A DNA stretch of 64,000 bases from NCBI GenBank assembly GCA_963693365.1, contig CAVNZM010000014.1:5456001-5520000 (forward strand), written 5' to 3'. Under the pieces are notes generated by a model. That model searched no databases. It saw only the letters and a list, made by a program, of their open reading frames with translations, and was not told where the DNA came from. Origin of the DNA: Amoebidium appalachense. Lineage: Eukaryota > Ichthyosporea. The position numbers and the translations under genes were made by a program. This document shows, in pieces, positions 50,991 through 63,239 of this stretch (position 1 is the first letter of the stretch; every line of letters starts with the position of its first letter).

Positions 50991-52210
50991 GTGCACGCGT
51001 TTATGGTGATTGTAGTTGTTCTTGTGTCCCGGAAGAGGGGGCGAAGACGAGAGAGGAGGGGGGGAAAGGGCCGGGGGGGGGGGGGGGGGGAGGGGGGAGG
51101 GGGGGGGAGGGGGGGTTGGAAGGAGGGCGAGAGACGACGGGAGGGAGAGAGAGTGAGAAGAGCAGGGAAGGGGGGAAGGGGGAAAGGGGGAGACGAGGGG
51201 GAAAGAGGGGATGGGGAAGGGAAAGGGTGGGGAGGGGGGGGGGGGAGGGGGGGGAGGGGGAGGGAGGGAAATCACACACCTCCGTGCCCTTTGCAAGCAT
51301 TACTTTGGTACCGTTTTTCCCAGCATCTTCGAGCTCCGCCGTAAGAGCGACCATGACCTTTGAGGGCAGTATGTTGTCGATGCGAACACCCACAATTGGA
51401 AAATAAGTCCTTTGCACCTGTGAAATTAAATCATTTTAATTTTAATGGCATTTTTAGAGGATTTTGAATTGATTTGTTTAATCTCTTGAATGGCATAGGC
51501 ACCCTATTATTACACACCATACGTTTTTAGTTTGTGCCCCTATCGTTGAATAGTATTCAGAAAGCAGTGTTTTCCTCCCCGGTATGCGCATGCAGTGATA
51601 GCTACCAACAAATCATTATGATATGTACCTTTTCATGAAGGGGCACAAATGAAGTTACATAGATTTCAATTGATCTCGTTGTATCATCCATAAAATATGG
51701 TGTATGTGTATGTATGCTTGTGCGTGTGCGTGTGTGTGCGTGTGTTGTGCTTGTATGTGTGTGTGTGTGTGTGTGCTGGCGTGCGTGCGCGTGTGCGTGT
51801 AGGGGTATAAGGGGGGGGGGGGGGGGGGGGGGGGGAGTAAGCTCACCAGCTCGACCACAACCGATGGATCCAATCCCATGCAATTTTGAGACACCTCAGT
51901 GACGAAGGAATTGACTGCCAGAGTTGTGTCATCGGCTACCCGCCTGGCCATTTCCTTCAGTTGCATCTGAAAATCCATCATCACGGAGATCGAATTGATC
52001 GGGCGATCTGAATCTACCTCGGGGAGAGCTTTGCGGGTTGAGAGGGTGGTGGTGAGGCGCTGGGTGACGGCCTCGGCAGTGTGCAAGAAGTGGACGGTTG
52101 CTGTGTGGGGGGGGGGGGGGGGGAGGGGGGGGGGGGGGGGGGGGGAGAGGGAAATGGAGGAAGGGGGGGGGTGGGGGGGGTGAGAGGGCCCGGGGGGGTG
52201 GGGGGTTTGA

Positions 52211-52296
<86 letters not shown>

Positions 52297-52336
52297 GTGT
52301 GCGTGTGCGTGTGCGTGTGCGTGTGCGTGTGCCACG

Positions 52337-52393
<57 letters not shown>

Positions 52394-52833
52394 CGCGCGC
52401 GCGCGTGTACTTGGGGAGGAGGGGGGGGAGGGGGTTTGCATGTGTACGACCGCGTATGTGTGCATGGAAGGGGGGGGGGGGGGGGGAGGGGGGGGGGGAT
52501 AAATAGGCACGAAAGGGTAGGTGAGTGAGTGACGCTCCAAATGATAAAGGTGTAAATGAATGGCACATAGGCAGCCGGGAGGAGATGGGGAGGACACTAG
52601 GAAGTGAGAAAGGTTGGGGAGAAGGAGCGGGGGAGAGGTGGGTGGGGAGGGGGGGGTAAGATGACTGATCATTCTTTTTGCACGTGTTTTTGTGTGTGGG
52701 GATATGACCTACAGAACCTTGAGGGGGTTCATTAAAGCTGCTATTTTCGGATTTAGAAGAAGAAAACAGAAATTGTTCAAGATGAGAAACAATATACGGG
52801 CTTCTGAGCAATCCCGTGAGAGGGGTTTTTTTT

Positions 52834-52864
<31 letters not shown>

Positions 52865-53221
52865 GTGGTTCGGATAGAGGGGGTTGACTGCATAATGGGA
52901 ACTTCTAAGCCGACACCCTTAGGCGTGTGTGTGCGTACACACACACATACATACACACACACACATGTTATCATGGCACCATGACTGTTTGTTTATATAT
53001 TTAGAAGGGAGGAGTGGGAAGGGGGGAGAAGCTTTCTAGGGAGAAGTGTGTGTGTGTGTACGTGTGTGTGTATCTCTCTGTGAATGTATGTGTGTGTGTG
53101 TGTGTGATTGTGTGTGTGTGTGCCTGTGTGTTGGTGTGTGTGCCTGCATGTTCGTGTGTTGGGGAGGGGGGGGGGGTAGGGAGGTGGGAAGGGAGGGATT
53201 GTGTGTGTGTGTTGTGTGTGT

Positions 53222-53252
<31 letters not shown>

Positions 53253-56200
53253 GGGGGTGCAGATATATTCTCACCCGAGCTCAACTTCTGGTGGATGTCT
53301 TTTAACAGCCAGGCCGGTCTGCCACCCTTGTTCTGTAATTTGCTCACCAGGAGCCTGGATTTATTTATTTCATTTATTTATTTATTTATTTATTTGGGGG
53401 GGGGGAGGATAGGGAAGGAAGGAGGGGGGGGGGGGGGGGAAGGGGGGGGGGGGGGGGGGGGGGGGGGAGGGGGTAAGGGGCAGGGATAGTGTGTTATAAA
53501 ACAGTAGATGTGCTTTATCGAAAGAAATAAAAGTAAAAGGTGGAAGGGAAACTCAAAAAACTGAATGGTGTGGACTTATGGGTTTTGTGCGGGATACAAC
53601 GTTGAGTAAACACATGCGGGTATCTTTTCTCTCACCCCCCTCCCTCCCTCCCTCCCTCCCTCCCCCCCCCCCCCCCCCTCCCCCCCCCCCCCCCCCCCCC
53701 CCCCGCCCTCCCCTCTTTCCTTCCCCCCCTTTCTCTCTCTTCCCCTTTCTCCTTCCCTCACTCTCCCTCCCTCCTCGCCCCAATCCCCCCCCCCCCCCCC
53801 CCTCCCCCCTCCCCGTTCCCTCTCTCTCTCACTCATGTCGCTCTCTCTGAGCCTCTCCCTCCCCCCCCCCCCCCCCCCCCCCCCCCCCTCTCTCCCTCTC
53901 TCTTTCACTGTGTGCGTGTGTGTATGTGTTCGGGTGTTTGTGAACGGACGAACAAGCTGGATACGTGCAAAAATGGGGAGGGGGAAGTGAAAGTGTGGGT
54001 GGCAGGGGGCGGGGAGGGGGGAGGGATTACTTGTGTGGCCTGGGGAGGGGAAGTATGGTATTTTTCGGGGGGAAGGGGGGGGGGGGGGGGGGGGGGGGAG
54101 GGGGGGGGGGAGGGGGGAGGATTAACTGATAAAAATCAATGCGAGGAAAGGCAGTTGGGAGATCCGGATCCCATTCCGAAAGGGGAGAGAGAAGGTGGGG
54201 AGATGAGAAGGGGAGGAAGGTGGGTTTTCTCGTTCCTTCCTCCAGCTACCTGCCCGCCCCCCCCTTCCCCCCTCCCCCTCCCCCCTCCCCCTCCCCCCCC
54301 CCCCCCAAAAAAAAAAAAAAAAAAAAAAAAAAACACGATCCCCCTACCCGCTCCCCCCCTCCCCCTTCTCTTGCCCTCTCACTGCCGCCCTCCCTCCCCC
54401 CCCCCCCCCCCCCCCCCCCCTCCCCCCTCTCTCCCATCCCTGCCACATTTCTCCTTTTCTCTCCGTAGACGTCGCGTCCTTCTCCTTCCTCTTAATCTTT
54501 TTCTTGAGGAAAAAAAAAGGGGGGGGGGGGGGCTTTTGTTTGGATATCTCACTTGAAATGGAGCTAAAACTTTGCGCCGGCAGCAGCCGTGGCCTCAAAG
54601 GCCTTGATGTGGACCCTCGACTGAATGGCCTGGTGCAGGTGGAGGGTATTTTCGTTCACTCCGGCCACCCCATAGTACTTGACCTTGAGGATCTGCCGGG
54701 GGCACACCAGACTCGAGTGGTAGAGGTTTGAAAAAGCGCAGTAGCGGTCGAAAATGGACTGGCAGTCACGTGCTGGGGCGGGGATGGACGGTTCGTAGAC
54801 GGCACGTGAGCACTCGGCCTGGAGGGTGTCGTAGTCCTCCCGCCATTCCTCCTCCATCTGTTTGATGTGTGCAAAAGCGCATAGTGTCAGAGTGGGCATG
54901 TCGTATGTCGTGCTCCCCCCCTCCCCCCCCCCCCCTCCCCCAAACCACCACCACCACCAACAACAACTTCGCTGCCAAAAGAACGAGAGAAAGCAGCTCA
55001 AAACTTGAAGAAAAAAAAAAAAAAGAAAAAAAAAAAGAAAGGGAGAATAAGAAAGGAGTGAGAAAGAAAAACAGTAGAGACAGAAATAGGAGAGAAAACA
55101 ATAAATCAATGAACTTCTCCCTGGCAAATCATGCAACCCTACACTATGACACAAAGACCCAAATTTCCAATCTCCTCTTCTCCCGCCCCCCGCCCCCCTC
55201 TTCTCACCCCTTTCCCTTCGCTCTTAACCTGCACGTCCCAACACAGTCCGCACCCCACTACAAAAACATGCACACACAGGTGTCTTGTGTTTTCACTCAC
55301 AGCCATCCACAAATAAACGCCACGCACTGACACCTCGTAACATGCCCAACCTCGACACTAATTTGTGCATAGAGCATGAAGTGGCCGGAGGGTATAGACG
55401 TAACGGGGAAGAGGGGGTGTGAAACCAAAACGGGGAGGGGGGGGGAGGGGGGAGGTCAATTAGAAGGGGAGAATAATTAATTGAGACAGGAAGTGTATGG
55501 ATAGGAGGGAACCTGAATGGGGAAAAGAAAGAGAGAGAGGGCAAACAGAAAACAAGAGGGGAGAGGTGACGAGAATCTGAAGAAGAGGGACGGGTTTGGT
55601 GGTGAGGAAAAAATTTCGAACTTTGCGGGTAGGCTGGACGTGCGGTTCGTTAACATGGTAAAACTGGTGTCTATTTCTTTTTTTTTTGGTTGGGGGGGGG
55701 AGAGGGGGGGGGGGGGTAAGAGGGGGGGAAACGCAGGCAGGGGGGGGGGAATGGGGGGAGAGATGGCCGGGGGGGGGGGGGGGTTGAGGGTCATTGCTTA
55801 CCTTTTCCAGGTTTGTGGCCTTGAACACAGACATCAACACAAGACTCGTGTCTGTGCTCCTCGTGCCCATATCCACACACTCCCTTGTCACCAACAGCCC
55901 CCTCCGTTTCAACCCCCTTGTTCCCGCCTGAATAATACAGTCGGCTTGGCTGAGCAAATCAGTGGACTGCTCTCCCTCCCTCCGCCCATCCACCTTCCAC
56001 CCTGGGAGGTCGACGATTTTGTAGCTGCCCCACAAGCATGGGAGTGGGTGCACGACTACCACCTGCATGGGGGTTGCGGGGATGAAAATTGGGGGGGGGG
56101 GGGAAGGGGGGGGGGGGGGGGGGGAAGATGCTATTCTATAGCCTCATTCTTCCAATGCTAGGAAAAATTTCTTACAACCATAGGCACTGTCGTTCAAGGA

Positions 56201-56256
56201 TTTTCAATCATACACGCACACACACATTGATCTCTCTTTTTCTCTCTTTCTCTCTT

Positions 56257-56349
<93 letters not shown>

Positions 56350-57231
56350 CCCATTCCCCTACTCTCTCCCTCTCCCTCTCCCTTCCTCCCCTCCCCCCCT
56401 CCCTTCTTTAACACACTAAAACACTCACACACACTCTCACTCACTCTCTAGGGCATTGCTGCTCCCCTCCCACCTCTCCCCCGCCCCCTCTCTGCTTCCC
56501 TCATCCCCCCCGCCCCCCCCCCGCCCCCCAGCCTCCGTCTCTCCCTCCCTCCCCCCCCCCCCCCCCCCCCCCTCCGTCTCTCCCTCCCCCCCCCCCCCCC
56601 CCCCAAAAAAAAAAAAAAAAACCCACACAAATCAAACCAGTAACAGGAAAAGATGGGGGGGTGGGGGGAAGCCTAAAACCATTCACAATTGCCCTCTCTT
56701 TGGATTACGTTGCACTTCTCACGCCCTTCTTCTTCTTCTTCTTCTTCTTCTTCTTCTTCTTCTTCTTTTTTCCCTTTTTTTGAGGGGGGGAGGGGGGGGG
56801 GGGGGGGGAAGAGAGAGGGGGGGGGGGGGGGGGGGGGGGGGGGGAGGAGGGGGCAGGGAGGGGAGGGAGGGGGGTGGGGGGGTCTACCTTCTTGACCAGT
56901 TGTGTGGTGAGATGTTTTTGTATCAGTGCGGCCATGGTTTTAGGCATATCAGGGTCGGCAGGCACGAGATATGGTGGCAGAATTTGAGTGTCTTCACCCA
57001 CAGCAATGGCAACGAATATTTCTGTGGTGACGAGGGATGGGTGTTAGTACCTAAGTATTTTCCTTCTAGGATTGCATCGCTCTTCATTCTATGGAGTAGT
57101 TGTACTAGGGCTGAGTGAGAGGAATGGGTGGCTGGGTAGCTGAAAGTTTGGTGACGACGGTGGTGGTCAATGTGTGTATAGCGATTACTAACCTTCTGAT
57201 GAATTTATTTATTTATTTATGGGGGGGCGGG

Positions 57232-57262
<31 letters not shown>

Positions 57263-57601
57263 ATGCGCGTGGTTTTGCACATTTTTTAGGCAGGTGCGGG
57301 TTGAAGGAAAGGAGAAACAGAGGAGCACTGTCAGAAAGGTTTGGTGGTGGTGGTGGTGGTTGTGGGATGGGGTGGGGTTAGGGGTTGGGGGGTTTGGGGG
57401 GGGAGGGGAGTTGGGGGGGGGGGGGGGGGGGGGGGGGGGTGGAGGGTGAATATGGAAAAAGAGACACAGAAATCCGAGGACGGGTAGACTAGCTATAGGC
57501 GAGGTCTGATGTTTTTGGCAGTGTGCTTGGTGTGAATTCGTGTTTCACACCCACGCTTGTGAATGTGTACGTGTGTGGACCGGTTTCTTTTTTTTTTTTT
57601 T

Positions 57602-57647
<46 letters not shown>

Positions 57648-58652
57648 ACCCAGTTGTAGGTCTTTGCGCGGCTTGCTGCTCATTTCCAGAACAATCGGCA
57701 CCTTTCTGACTGCTGCCGTGCCCCCACCCACCGGCAGTGGCCACTTGCCATATACGGAAATATCCAGCCCAAGACGCTCAAAGTATTCAGGCGGGGTGCT
57801 CAGCTGGTTCGTGAGGGTCGTCTTGCCTGTTCTGGTAGTAAGGTCGGTAAGTATGTTTTGCAGTGCGCAAAAAGTGAATCGACGAGATTACAGTGGAAAA
57901 AGAAAACGAAGAGCAGATATGTCGGAAAGCAAAGTAGATAAACAGTGCATTTGTTGTCTGTAAATGTCTCGACTTGAAGTTAGATGGGTTTCACCATAGC
58001 TAAAAATGATGCTAAATAAGTAGCTTTATGGTGTCGATGAGTCGGTATAGACTTGTGAGCCGCCATTATAACATCCTTAGATCAATGATGGGCAGCATAA
58101 AAACCTTATGTATGATACAGCGTAAAATTACCAAAAAAAGACAGGGGAACACTTTGGGAACAAGAAACGGAGGCTTAGGAAGGTCAGGAAAGCCAGACTT
58201 TGGTTTTAAAAAATGTTCTACATTTCTTTTTATTCTTCGTGTCACGTGCCTATCTGGTAATGTATGTGTGTGTGTGTGTGCGCGCGCACGTGCATGCTCG
58301 CATGTGTGTGTGAACGCGTGTGTGCGCGTGCGTGTGTGTGCCCCCTGGGGGAGGGGGGGGGGGGGGAAGGGGGGAAGGGGGGGGGGGGGGGGGAGGCCTA
58401 CTGACCTGCACCCTCTTCACCGGTGAGAACGATTGTTGTAGTTTTCTTCTTGAGTTCCTGGGCAGCCGTCCATGCTTCTTGAAACGTCTCCTTGAGCTTG
58501 ATAAGACTCCTTCACTTCTCGTTTCCTCCTCCCAACTGCATGGGAAGGAAGAGTGGGTTAGAGACGGTGTTGCTATATTATTCCACGCCAACATATCGAA
58601 CAGACAAAATGTTTGTTAAATCACGTTCATCCCCATCCCCCCCCCCCCCCCC

Positions 58653-58701
<49 letters not shown>

Positions 58702-59393
58702 ACCACCACCAAAAAAAAAAAAAAAAAATAGGAAAAAAAAAAGAAGAAAAAAAAAGAAACAAACAAACAAACAAACAAACAAACAAACAAACATTTGCAT
58801 TATATGAAATCATCGAACTTCGAGAAAAGACCGAAAGAAGGGGAAAATTTTAAGAGAGGAAAAGAAGAAAAAAGAGAGAAGGAATGAAAAGACAGAAAAG
58901 AAAGAGAAAGGAGGAGTAGGGGAAGGAGAATAGGGACTGGGTAGTTTTGGATTCCAAATGTTGGGAGTAACGAGAAAGCGAATATGAAGTTCGGGTTTCA
59001 AAAAGAGGCAACGATAAAAGGACAGTCGAACGTGGGACCCACCTTGTTTTCGATTTCGTCATTGACTTTTTTCAGCTTGGTTTCCGTCAGTGCAACGACC
59101 TTGGCAGACAAAGATTGAGCCTCGACGTTGTAGCGCAGATTCTTGGGAATATCGGGCAAAGTTCTTTCGTTTGCATTCTTGCTGGGGGAGGAGGGAGAAG
59201 GTGTTTCTGTTGTGGTAAAAAAGGAATGACGGATTTTCTGTTGTGGTGGGGAGGGACGAAGTGTTTTCTGTGTAGCTGTGGTATGGGCTTGACTCCAGTT
59301 TGAGAGTGGGCTTGCCATGGCGATATGCATATTCATGTGAATCTCCGAAAAGTCTGCCTCTCCTTGGGAGAGATTGGGCTCGGATTCGCTCAT
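42947..59393 (-). CDS. Large P-loop GTPase, dynamin/SLIP-GC-like, with unrecognised C-terminal half
   Basis: Exons in transcript order: 59393-59043, 58496(?)-58406, 57826-57650, 57021-56888, 56062-55802, 54857-54571, 53354-53275, 52100-51847, 51417-51280, 50573-50478, 49683-49582, 47663-47133, 46533-46312, 45281-45127, 44534-44387, 43714-43471, 43083-42947 (TAG). They sum to 3408 nt, 1135 residues. A disordered N-terminus leads to a coiled stretch and a G1 P-loop GEEGAGKTT (about residue 143) and G3 VDLPG (about 269). The expected G4 segment reads [15 protein letters not shown], so the NKxD/TKxD motif seems lost. Later exons are helical, for example [20 protein letters not shown]. The part after residue 650 is not recognised. 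The start of exon 2 is uncertain because the best acceptor brings an in-frame TGA. Exon 12 needs a GC donor. The phases otherwise agree throughout. Confidence 0.78.
50752..50843. repeat. Poly-C directly joined to poly-G
   Basis: Nineteen C residues (50752-50770) are followed without any spacer by about 73 bases that are all G except one A. The junction is a perfect C/G inverted repeat. It could form a hairpin or, on either strand, G-quadruplex or i-motif structures. It lies in a GTPase intron. Confidence 0.9.
58406..58535 (-). other. GTPase exon 2: ambiguous 5' boundary with an in-frame TGA
   Basis: The strongest acceptor (CTCTTCCTTCCCATGCAG, exon from 58535) matches CATGCAG acceptors of exons 5 and 14. 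In the frame required by the P-loop, however, it meets TGA at 58514-58512. Weaker acceptors at 58496 or 58490 avoid the stop and give a continuous heptad-rich join ([12 protein letters not shown]). A one-base sequencing error between 58535 and 58500 would also solve it. Confidence 0.6.
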
Positions 59394-59428
59394 TTTCGTG
59401 TGAGTGCACAGGTGGAAACCACCTTCAG
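59394..59428. promoter_or_regulatory. Probable promoter gap between the divergent GTPase gene and the candidate small gene
   Basis: The GTPase ATG is at 59393, and the candidate plus-strand gene begins within 40 bp. The GTPase promoter and leader must therefore overlap the plus-strand transcript, or the plus-strand gene is misread. No TATA or clear factor site is visible in the gap itself. Confidence 0.3.
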
Positions 59429-60127
59429 ACAGCTCCTCCCAAGAAGGAAAAGAAGGAGAAAGGGAAGAAAAACAGTTCTCCAGAGGAGGAAAAAAAGAAA
59501 AAAGAAAAACGAAAACTATGGGTTTTGGTTTCCAAACTTCAATATAGTGCCGATGTGCAAAACCAGCAATGTTTTTTCGATTATTTGTGTAACTGGGGGT
59601 CGGTCTCTTCAGTCTCCCTAAGTAGGCCTGTTCCTTGACACAATGAACGTTAACATATTTGGTCTTGATCTTTATACAGGGAAATTCAAATGGAAGAACA
59701 TGACCGCATAAGGTTTCTCTTGCACGAAAAAGTGAATTCTACCTTTGCCTACCAGTGAGTACCAATATACAGAATTTTACCAAGAGCTGTGGTCAGAAAC
59801 GCACTGCAACTGTTAACGTTTGTATGGCAATGAAGGGACATTCGACGCTACACAACTCTTTACGTAGCTGTCTTTACACGCTAGTCTAAGAGCGCATTGT
59901 AGGCAGTGGGCCACGGACGACCAAAAAACAAGAACAAAAACAAAAACAAAAAAAGGAAACGCGCTGCGTCGAATGAAGTGTCAGAAGCTATCGCAAGAGG
60001 ACGAAACTGATTTGGTTGTGTCGTGTTTTTGCCCTTTTGTAGGCTCTTTGTAGGCCAACTTGACAGCTGTTTCCCGGGACCAGAAACCTCGAATTTCGCG
60101 CCACTGCATTCCTCAGATTCCTGCTAA
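59429..60127 (+). CDS. Candidate small lysine-rich gene, three exons, 5' end unresolved
   Basis: Three plus-strand segments join in consistent phase: 59429-59586, 59680-59754 and 60043-60127 (TAA). Donors are GTGTAA and GTGAGT; acceptors are TTTATACAG and CCCTTTTGTAG. The product would be about 105 residues: a Lys/Glu-rich start (PPKKEKKEKGKK), then KLWVLVSKLQYSADVQ, then EIQMEEHDRIRFLLHEKV and a short polar end. No in-frame ATG precedes the Lys-rich part. Either an upstream exon lies antisense to the GTPase first exon, or translation starts at the ATG at 59690, giving about 48 residues. No family is recognised. It is divergent from the GTPase gene. The three agreeing junctions are the main support. 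Confidence 0.4.
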
Positions 60128-60959
60128 GATTGAAAGCAGTGATTGGATAAGCAAAACAAATAACCATATATGGCCTTAAACCCGGGCATTACCTCACCGT
60201 GTCCAGTTATGGCCATTATAATCAGTTTCGAGCGCACCTTCAAGTGTTTTCTAGTCTTTGAAAGCTTCAAACAACCGAAATGTGAGCTCACGCATAAAGA
60301 AATGTATCTTCTCTGTCCACCAAAGTTGACTGTCAAAGTGTTTCTGTCCGGGTGCGTGCAGACTGAGTGACTGAGTGTCGAGTCGTCGACATCTGCAGTC
60401 GACTTCTGATTGGCTTATGAAGAAGATTGCTGATTGGTTAATGAAGCACTGATGTCTGATTGGTTGTCAATGCATCACCAGGAATGCATTGGAAATCTGT
60501 ACTCTCTCACGGAGTCACGACAACGACTGTGATCACGTGCCGTTTGTTCAGGATCGTCGTGTCAGGAGGCGGGGGAGAAAGGGGAGTTGAGTCGTTACAT
60601 GAACCAATTCGTGAATGTGCGTGTACGCGTGGGTGCGCACGTGTGGGCGGGCGTGAGGGCGTGGGGGCGTGTGTGTGTGCATGTGTATGCACATGTGCAC
60701 TGTGCACGGCGTTCGTGTACGCATGTGTGTGCGTGTGAGCACGCGTGTGTGGTTGCGTAGGCCAGCGGCACAGGTGTGCGAGTGTCTGTAGTGTTTGGGG
60801 GGGCTCGGTAATACATTGGTAGACCGTTCAGCTGTCCACAATCGTGCACGGTCAATCGTTCAACTGCTTTCAATGCTGTATGATACCCTCCCTAACTACT
60901 ATGGTGCAAAAGTTGTATGTGTGGATGGGACGGAGTACGGTGGAGGTGGAGGTCTGCTC

Positions 60960-61057
<98 letters not shown>

Positions 61058-61460
61058 GTGACATGTTACGGTGTACGGTGTGTGTGTGTGTGTGTGACGG
61101 TGTGTCATGTGTGTTTTGTTAGACAACAGTGCTACTAGCTATTATACAGTCACAGATGATGAGAAATTTGTACTGATGCCAACTGCAACAAAGGCGAATA
61201 CAGACCAGCCGTACTCCTAGGCAGTAGCAAGAGCAATATCACTACCATCATCCCCCAATCAAACCACACCCATATCCACCGTAAAAAACAACTGAACACT
61301 TTGTTAATGGCAAGCATGTTTGCCACATTATGTAGCACACCACAAATCTTGCCACATCGTACTACTGAGTCAACCAATGAGAATGTCACAGAGAATCAGT
61401 GGTTCAATATTATTGTTAGTAGGTACTAAGTTACCGTAACCGTTTTGGCTGGTGGGGAGG

Positions 61461-61870
61461 CCTGGAGGACCGTTGAACCACATTGGCCGAGTCGACTTTC
61501 TCCGAGTAGAGCTATTCTGCAAAAAGCAGAACTATTCTACAAAAAGCAGAATTATTCTGCAGAAAGCAGATTTACTCGGCAAAAGCAGAACTACTCTGCA
61601 CTGAAAAGCAGAAATATTCTGCAAAAGCAATTACTATTCTGCTAAAAGCAGAATCATTCTGCTAGAATCATTCTGCTAAAAGCAGAAACATTCTGCTAAA
61701 AGCAGAATTATTCCGATGTCGAAAGCAGAATAATTCTGCTTTTTGCTGAATAATTCTGCTTTTGAGGAATAATTGCAGAATAACTCTGCTAAAAGCAGAG
61801 TGATTCTGCTTTCGCAGAATAATTCTGCTTTTTGCAAGTTGACTCTACCGATGTGGTTGGGTCCTGCCTA
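61461..61870. repeat. Foldback element: imperfect inverted terminal repeats around a palindromic minisatellite
   Basis: The outer arms (61461-61498 and 61836-61870) are imperfect inverted repeats; the left arm has GAACCACATTGGCCGAGTC and the right arm has its complement-like GACTCTACCGATGTGGTTG. Between them, 61511-61835 is an array of about 16 units built from TTCTGC, a short A/T spacer and GCAGAA, each unit itself palindromic. The whole is therefore a nested hairpin of about 400 bp. No coding capacity for a transposase is present. Confidence 0.85.
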
Positions 61871-62302
61871 GTGCTCTTGCACGAGCGAGGCTGGGCAAAA
61901 CCCCTGGGGCGTGTACTAGCTAAATTAGTAGTGTGCTTGGCAGAGGTGTATTGGCTCAATCAGCTCAGCCTGGTTGCACCATCAGCACCCAATAAAAAAA
62001 CGAACAAAGCTGACGGTATAAACATTAGAAATCTTTGATAACCACACCAAAGGCCAAAAAAGGACCAAAGCTGAAGACCTATGAAGGAAGCTACATAAGA
62101 AAATGCCCTCAAATTCGTACTCTGGCACATTGACAAATTTATCAAGGGTCAGTGAAGGTAATGAACAAGCAAGAGATAGTTTGGTTTTTATTATTTAATT
62201 ATCTGTGATAGGAGCCAGGTCGAAGGCCCAAATACAGGATATATAATACCCACATGTACTAATTATTAGTCCCCACATATACCAAACATTTGTTGCTACA
62301 AT

Positions 62303-62548
62303 ATGGGAACCCCTCAACTCTACATAACTGTAATGCTTACCCAGGCCGGGGCCAACACGGTGTCTTCTTCCAGGCACCATCCGAAATATACACGCCGTGA
62401 CATAAAAAAAAATGTTTCTGTTCAAAGGGTAGTCTCAGAAGACAAAAAATGTTTCATTGATATGGGCAACAAATATAAACTGGACAAAAGCCCTCTTCGA
62501 TCAAAGCAGGGAAAACCAACAAACATCGGGGAAGCTTGCGAGGTATAA
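62303..62548 (+). CDS. Orphan 81-codon open frame
   Basis: The frame starts ATGGGAACCCCTCAA and ends EACEV before TAA. The C-terminal part is Lys-rich with mixed composition, unlike the low-complexity frames around it. A GAG|GTATAA donor-like site lies at its end and TTCCAG acceptor-like sequence at 62371-62376, so it could also be an internal exon. No similarity is recognised, and no promoter or neighbouring exon is visible. Confidence 0.15.
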   Translation: MGTPQLYITVMLTQAGANTVSSSRHHPKYTRRDIKKNVSVQRVVSEDKKCFIDMGNKYKLDKSPLRSKQGKPTNIGEACEV

Positions 62549-62969
62549 ATCTTTGGTACTTTGAAATTGTTAAGAGCGGTAAATAGGGCCGCGAGTCTAA
62601 GCTCCACATATCAATTAGTTATGCTCTATGATCTTATTACAGTGCATATAATAATAATAATAATAATAATAATAACTTAATAATAATAATAATAAAAAAT
62701 AAAAATAAAAACTGTCTCCTAGTGTTGCACGCAAGTCATCCGAAGGGTGCCCCCCACCCTTCCCCCCCCCCCCCCCCCCCCCCCCCCTCCCCCTCCCCCC
62801 CACACACACCAAGAAAAAAAAAGTGGGAGGTAGGAGAGGGGATACATACACATGTGAAACCCGCTACCCAACCTATTCGTAGACTTAAACATGACACCAA
62901 CAAGTGGAGGGTAAGAAAACAGCCCAGAGACGGGGAGAGAGGAGAAAGAGAGAAGTGCGTAGAGAGACG

Positions 62970-63023
<54 letters not shown>

Positions 63024-63026
63024 CGC

Positions 63027-63080
<54 letters not shown>

Positions 63081-63108
63081 TGCGCCTGTGTGCGCCACGA
63101 TATATGTG

Positions 63109-63152
<44 letters not shown>

Positions 63153-63239
63153 TTGGGAAGGGGGGAGGGAGGAGGGGATTAGGGCAACCAGCAATTCACA
63201 TCACTCTACCCCCAAACACGACAATGCACCGCAAATACA

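Larger units (their letters stand above)
43084..59042 (-). repeat. Introns of the GTPase gene: simple repeats
   Basis: Plus-strand (GT)n, which is (CA)n in the sense strand, occurs at 44537-44612, 45297-45383, 48478-48534, 50918-50985, 52211-52290 and 52340-52388. (CA)n is at 44739-44816 and 49546-49571. Poly-G is at 44090-44160, 45555-45579, 45794-45846, 46084-46109, 46840-46869, 47083-47114, 48252-48278, 53439-53468, 54068-54118, 56820-56844, 57240-57262, 57420-57438 and 57612-57642; poly-C is at 53663-53703, 56313-56347 and 58640-58701. (CT)n is at 56258-56312 and (TTC)n at 56727-56766. Two stretches at 49080-49480 and 55000-55800 have somewhat higher complexity but no supported exon. Confidence 0.8.
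60128..63239. other. Intergenic region with CCAAT motifs, (GT)n, a foldback element and a short orphan frame
   Basis: Three inverted CCAAT boxes (TGATTGG) lie at 60405-60465. GT-rich DNA spans 60610-60760, and (GT)n is at 60963-61052 and 62973-63150. A foldback element occupies 61461-61870. An open frame of 68 codons starts inside its 3' arm (61832-62038), and an 81-codon frame lies at 62303-62548 (RRDIKKNVSVQRVVSEDKK); neither resembles a known protein. (TAA)n is at 62648-62710. Confidence 0.5.

Noticed and set aside
58512-58514. TGA recoding (selenocysteine or reassigned TGA) in the GTPase
   Set aside because: TGA is used as the normal stop in BIG and NSE1, and the site lies at a doubtful exon edge.
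60094-60104. E2F-like TTTCGCGCCA upstream of the GTPase gene
   Set aside because: It lies inside the last exon of the candidate plus-strand gene, 700 bp from the GTPase start, and has only half of the consensus.
61511-61835. CRISPR-like array of GCAGAA/TTCTGC repeats
   Set aside because: There are no unique spacers of constant length; units are contiguous, palindromic and degenerate, and the setting is eukaryotic.
61832-62038. 68-codon frame overlapping the foldback element's right arm
   Set aside because: It starts inside the repeat arm, has no recognised similarity, and no promoter or exon partner is visible.
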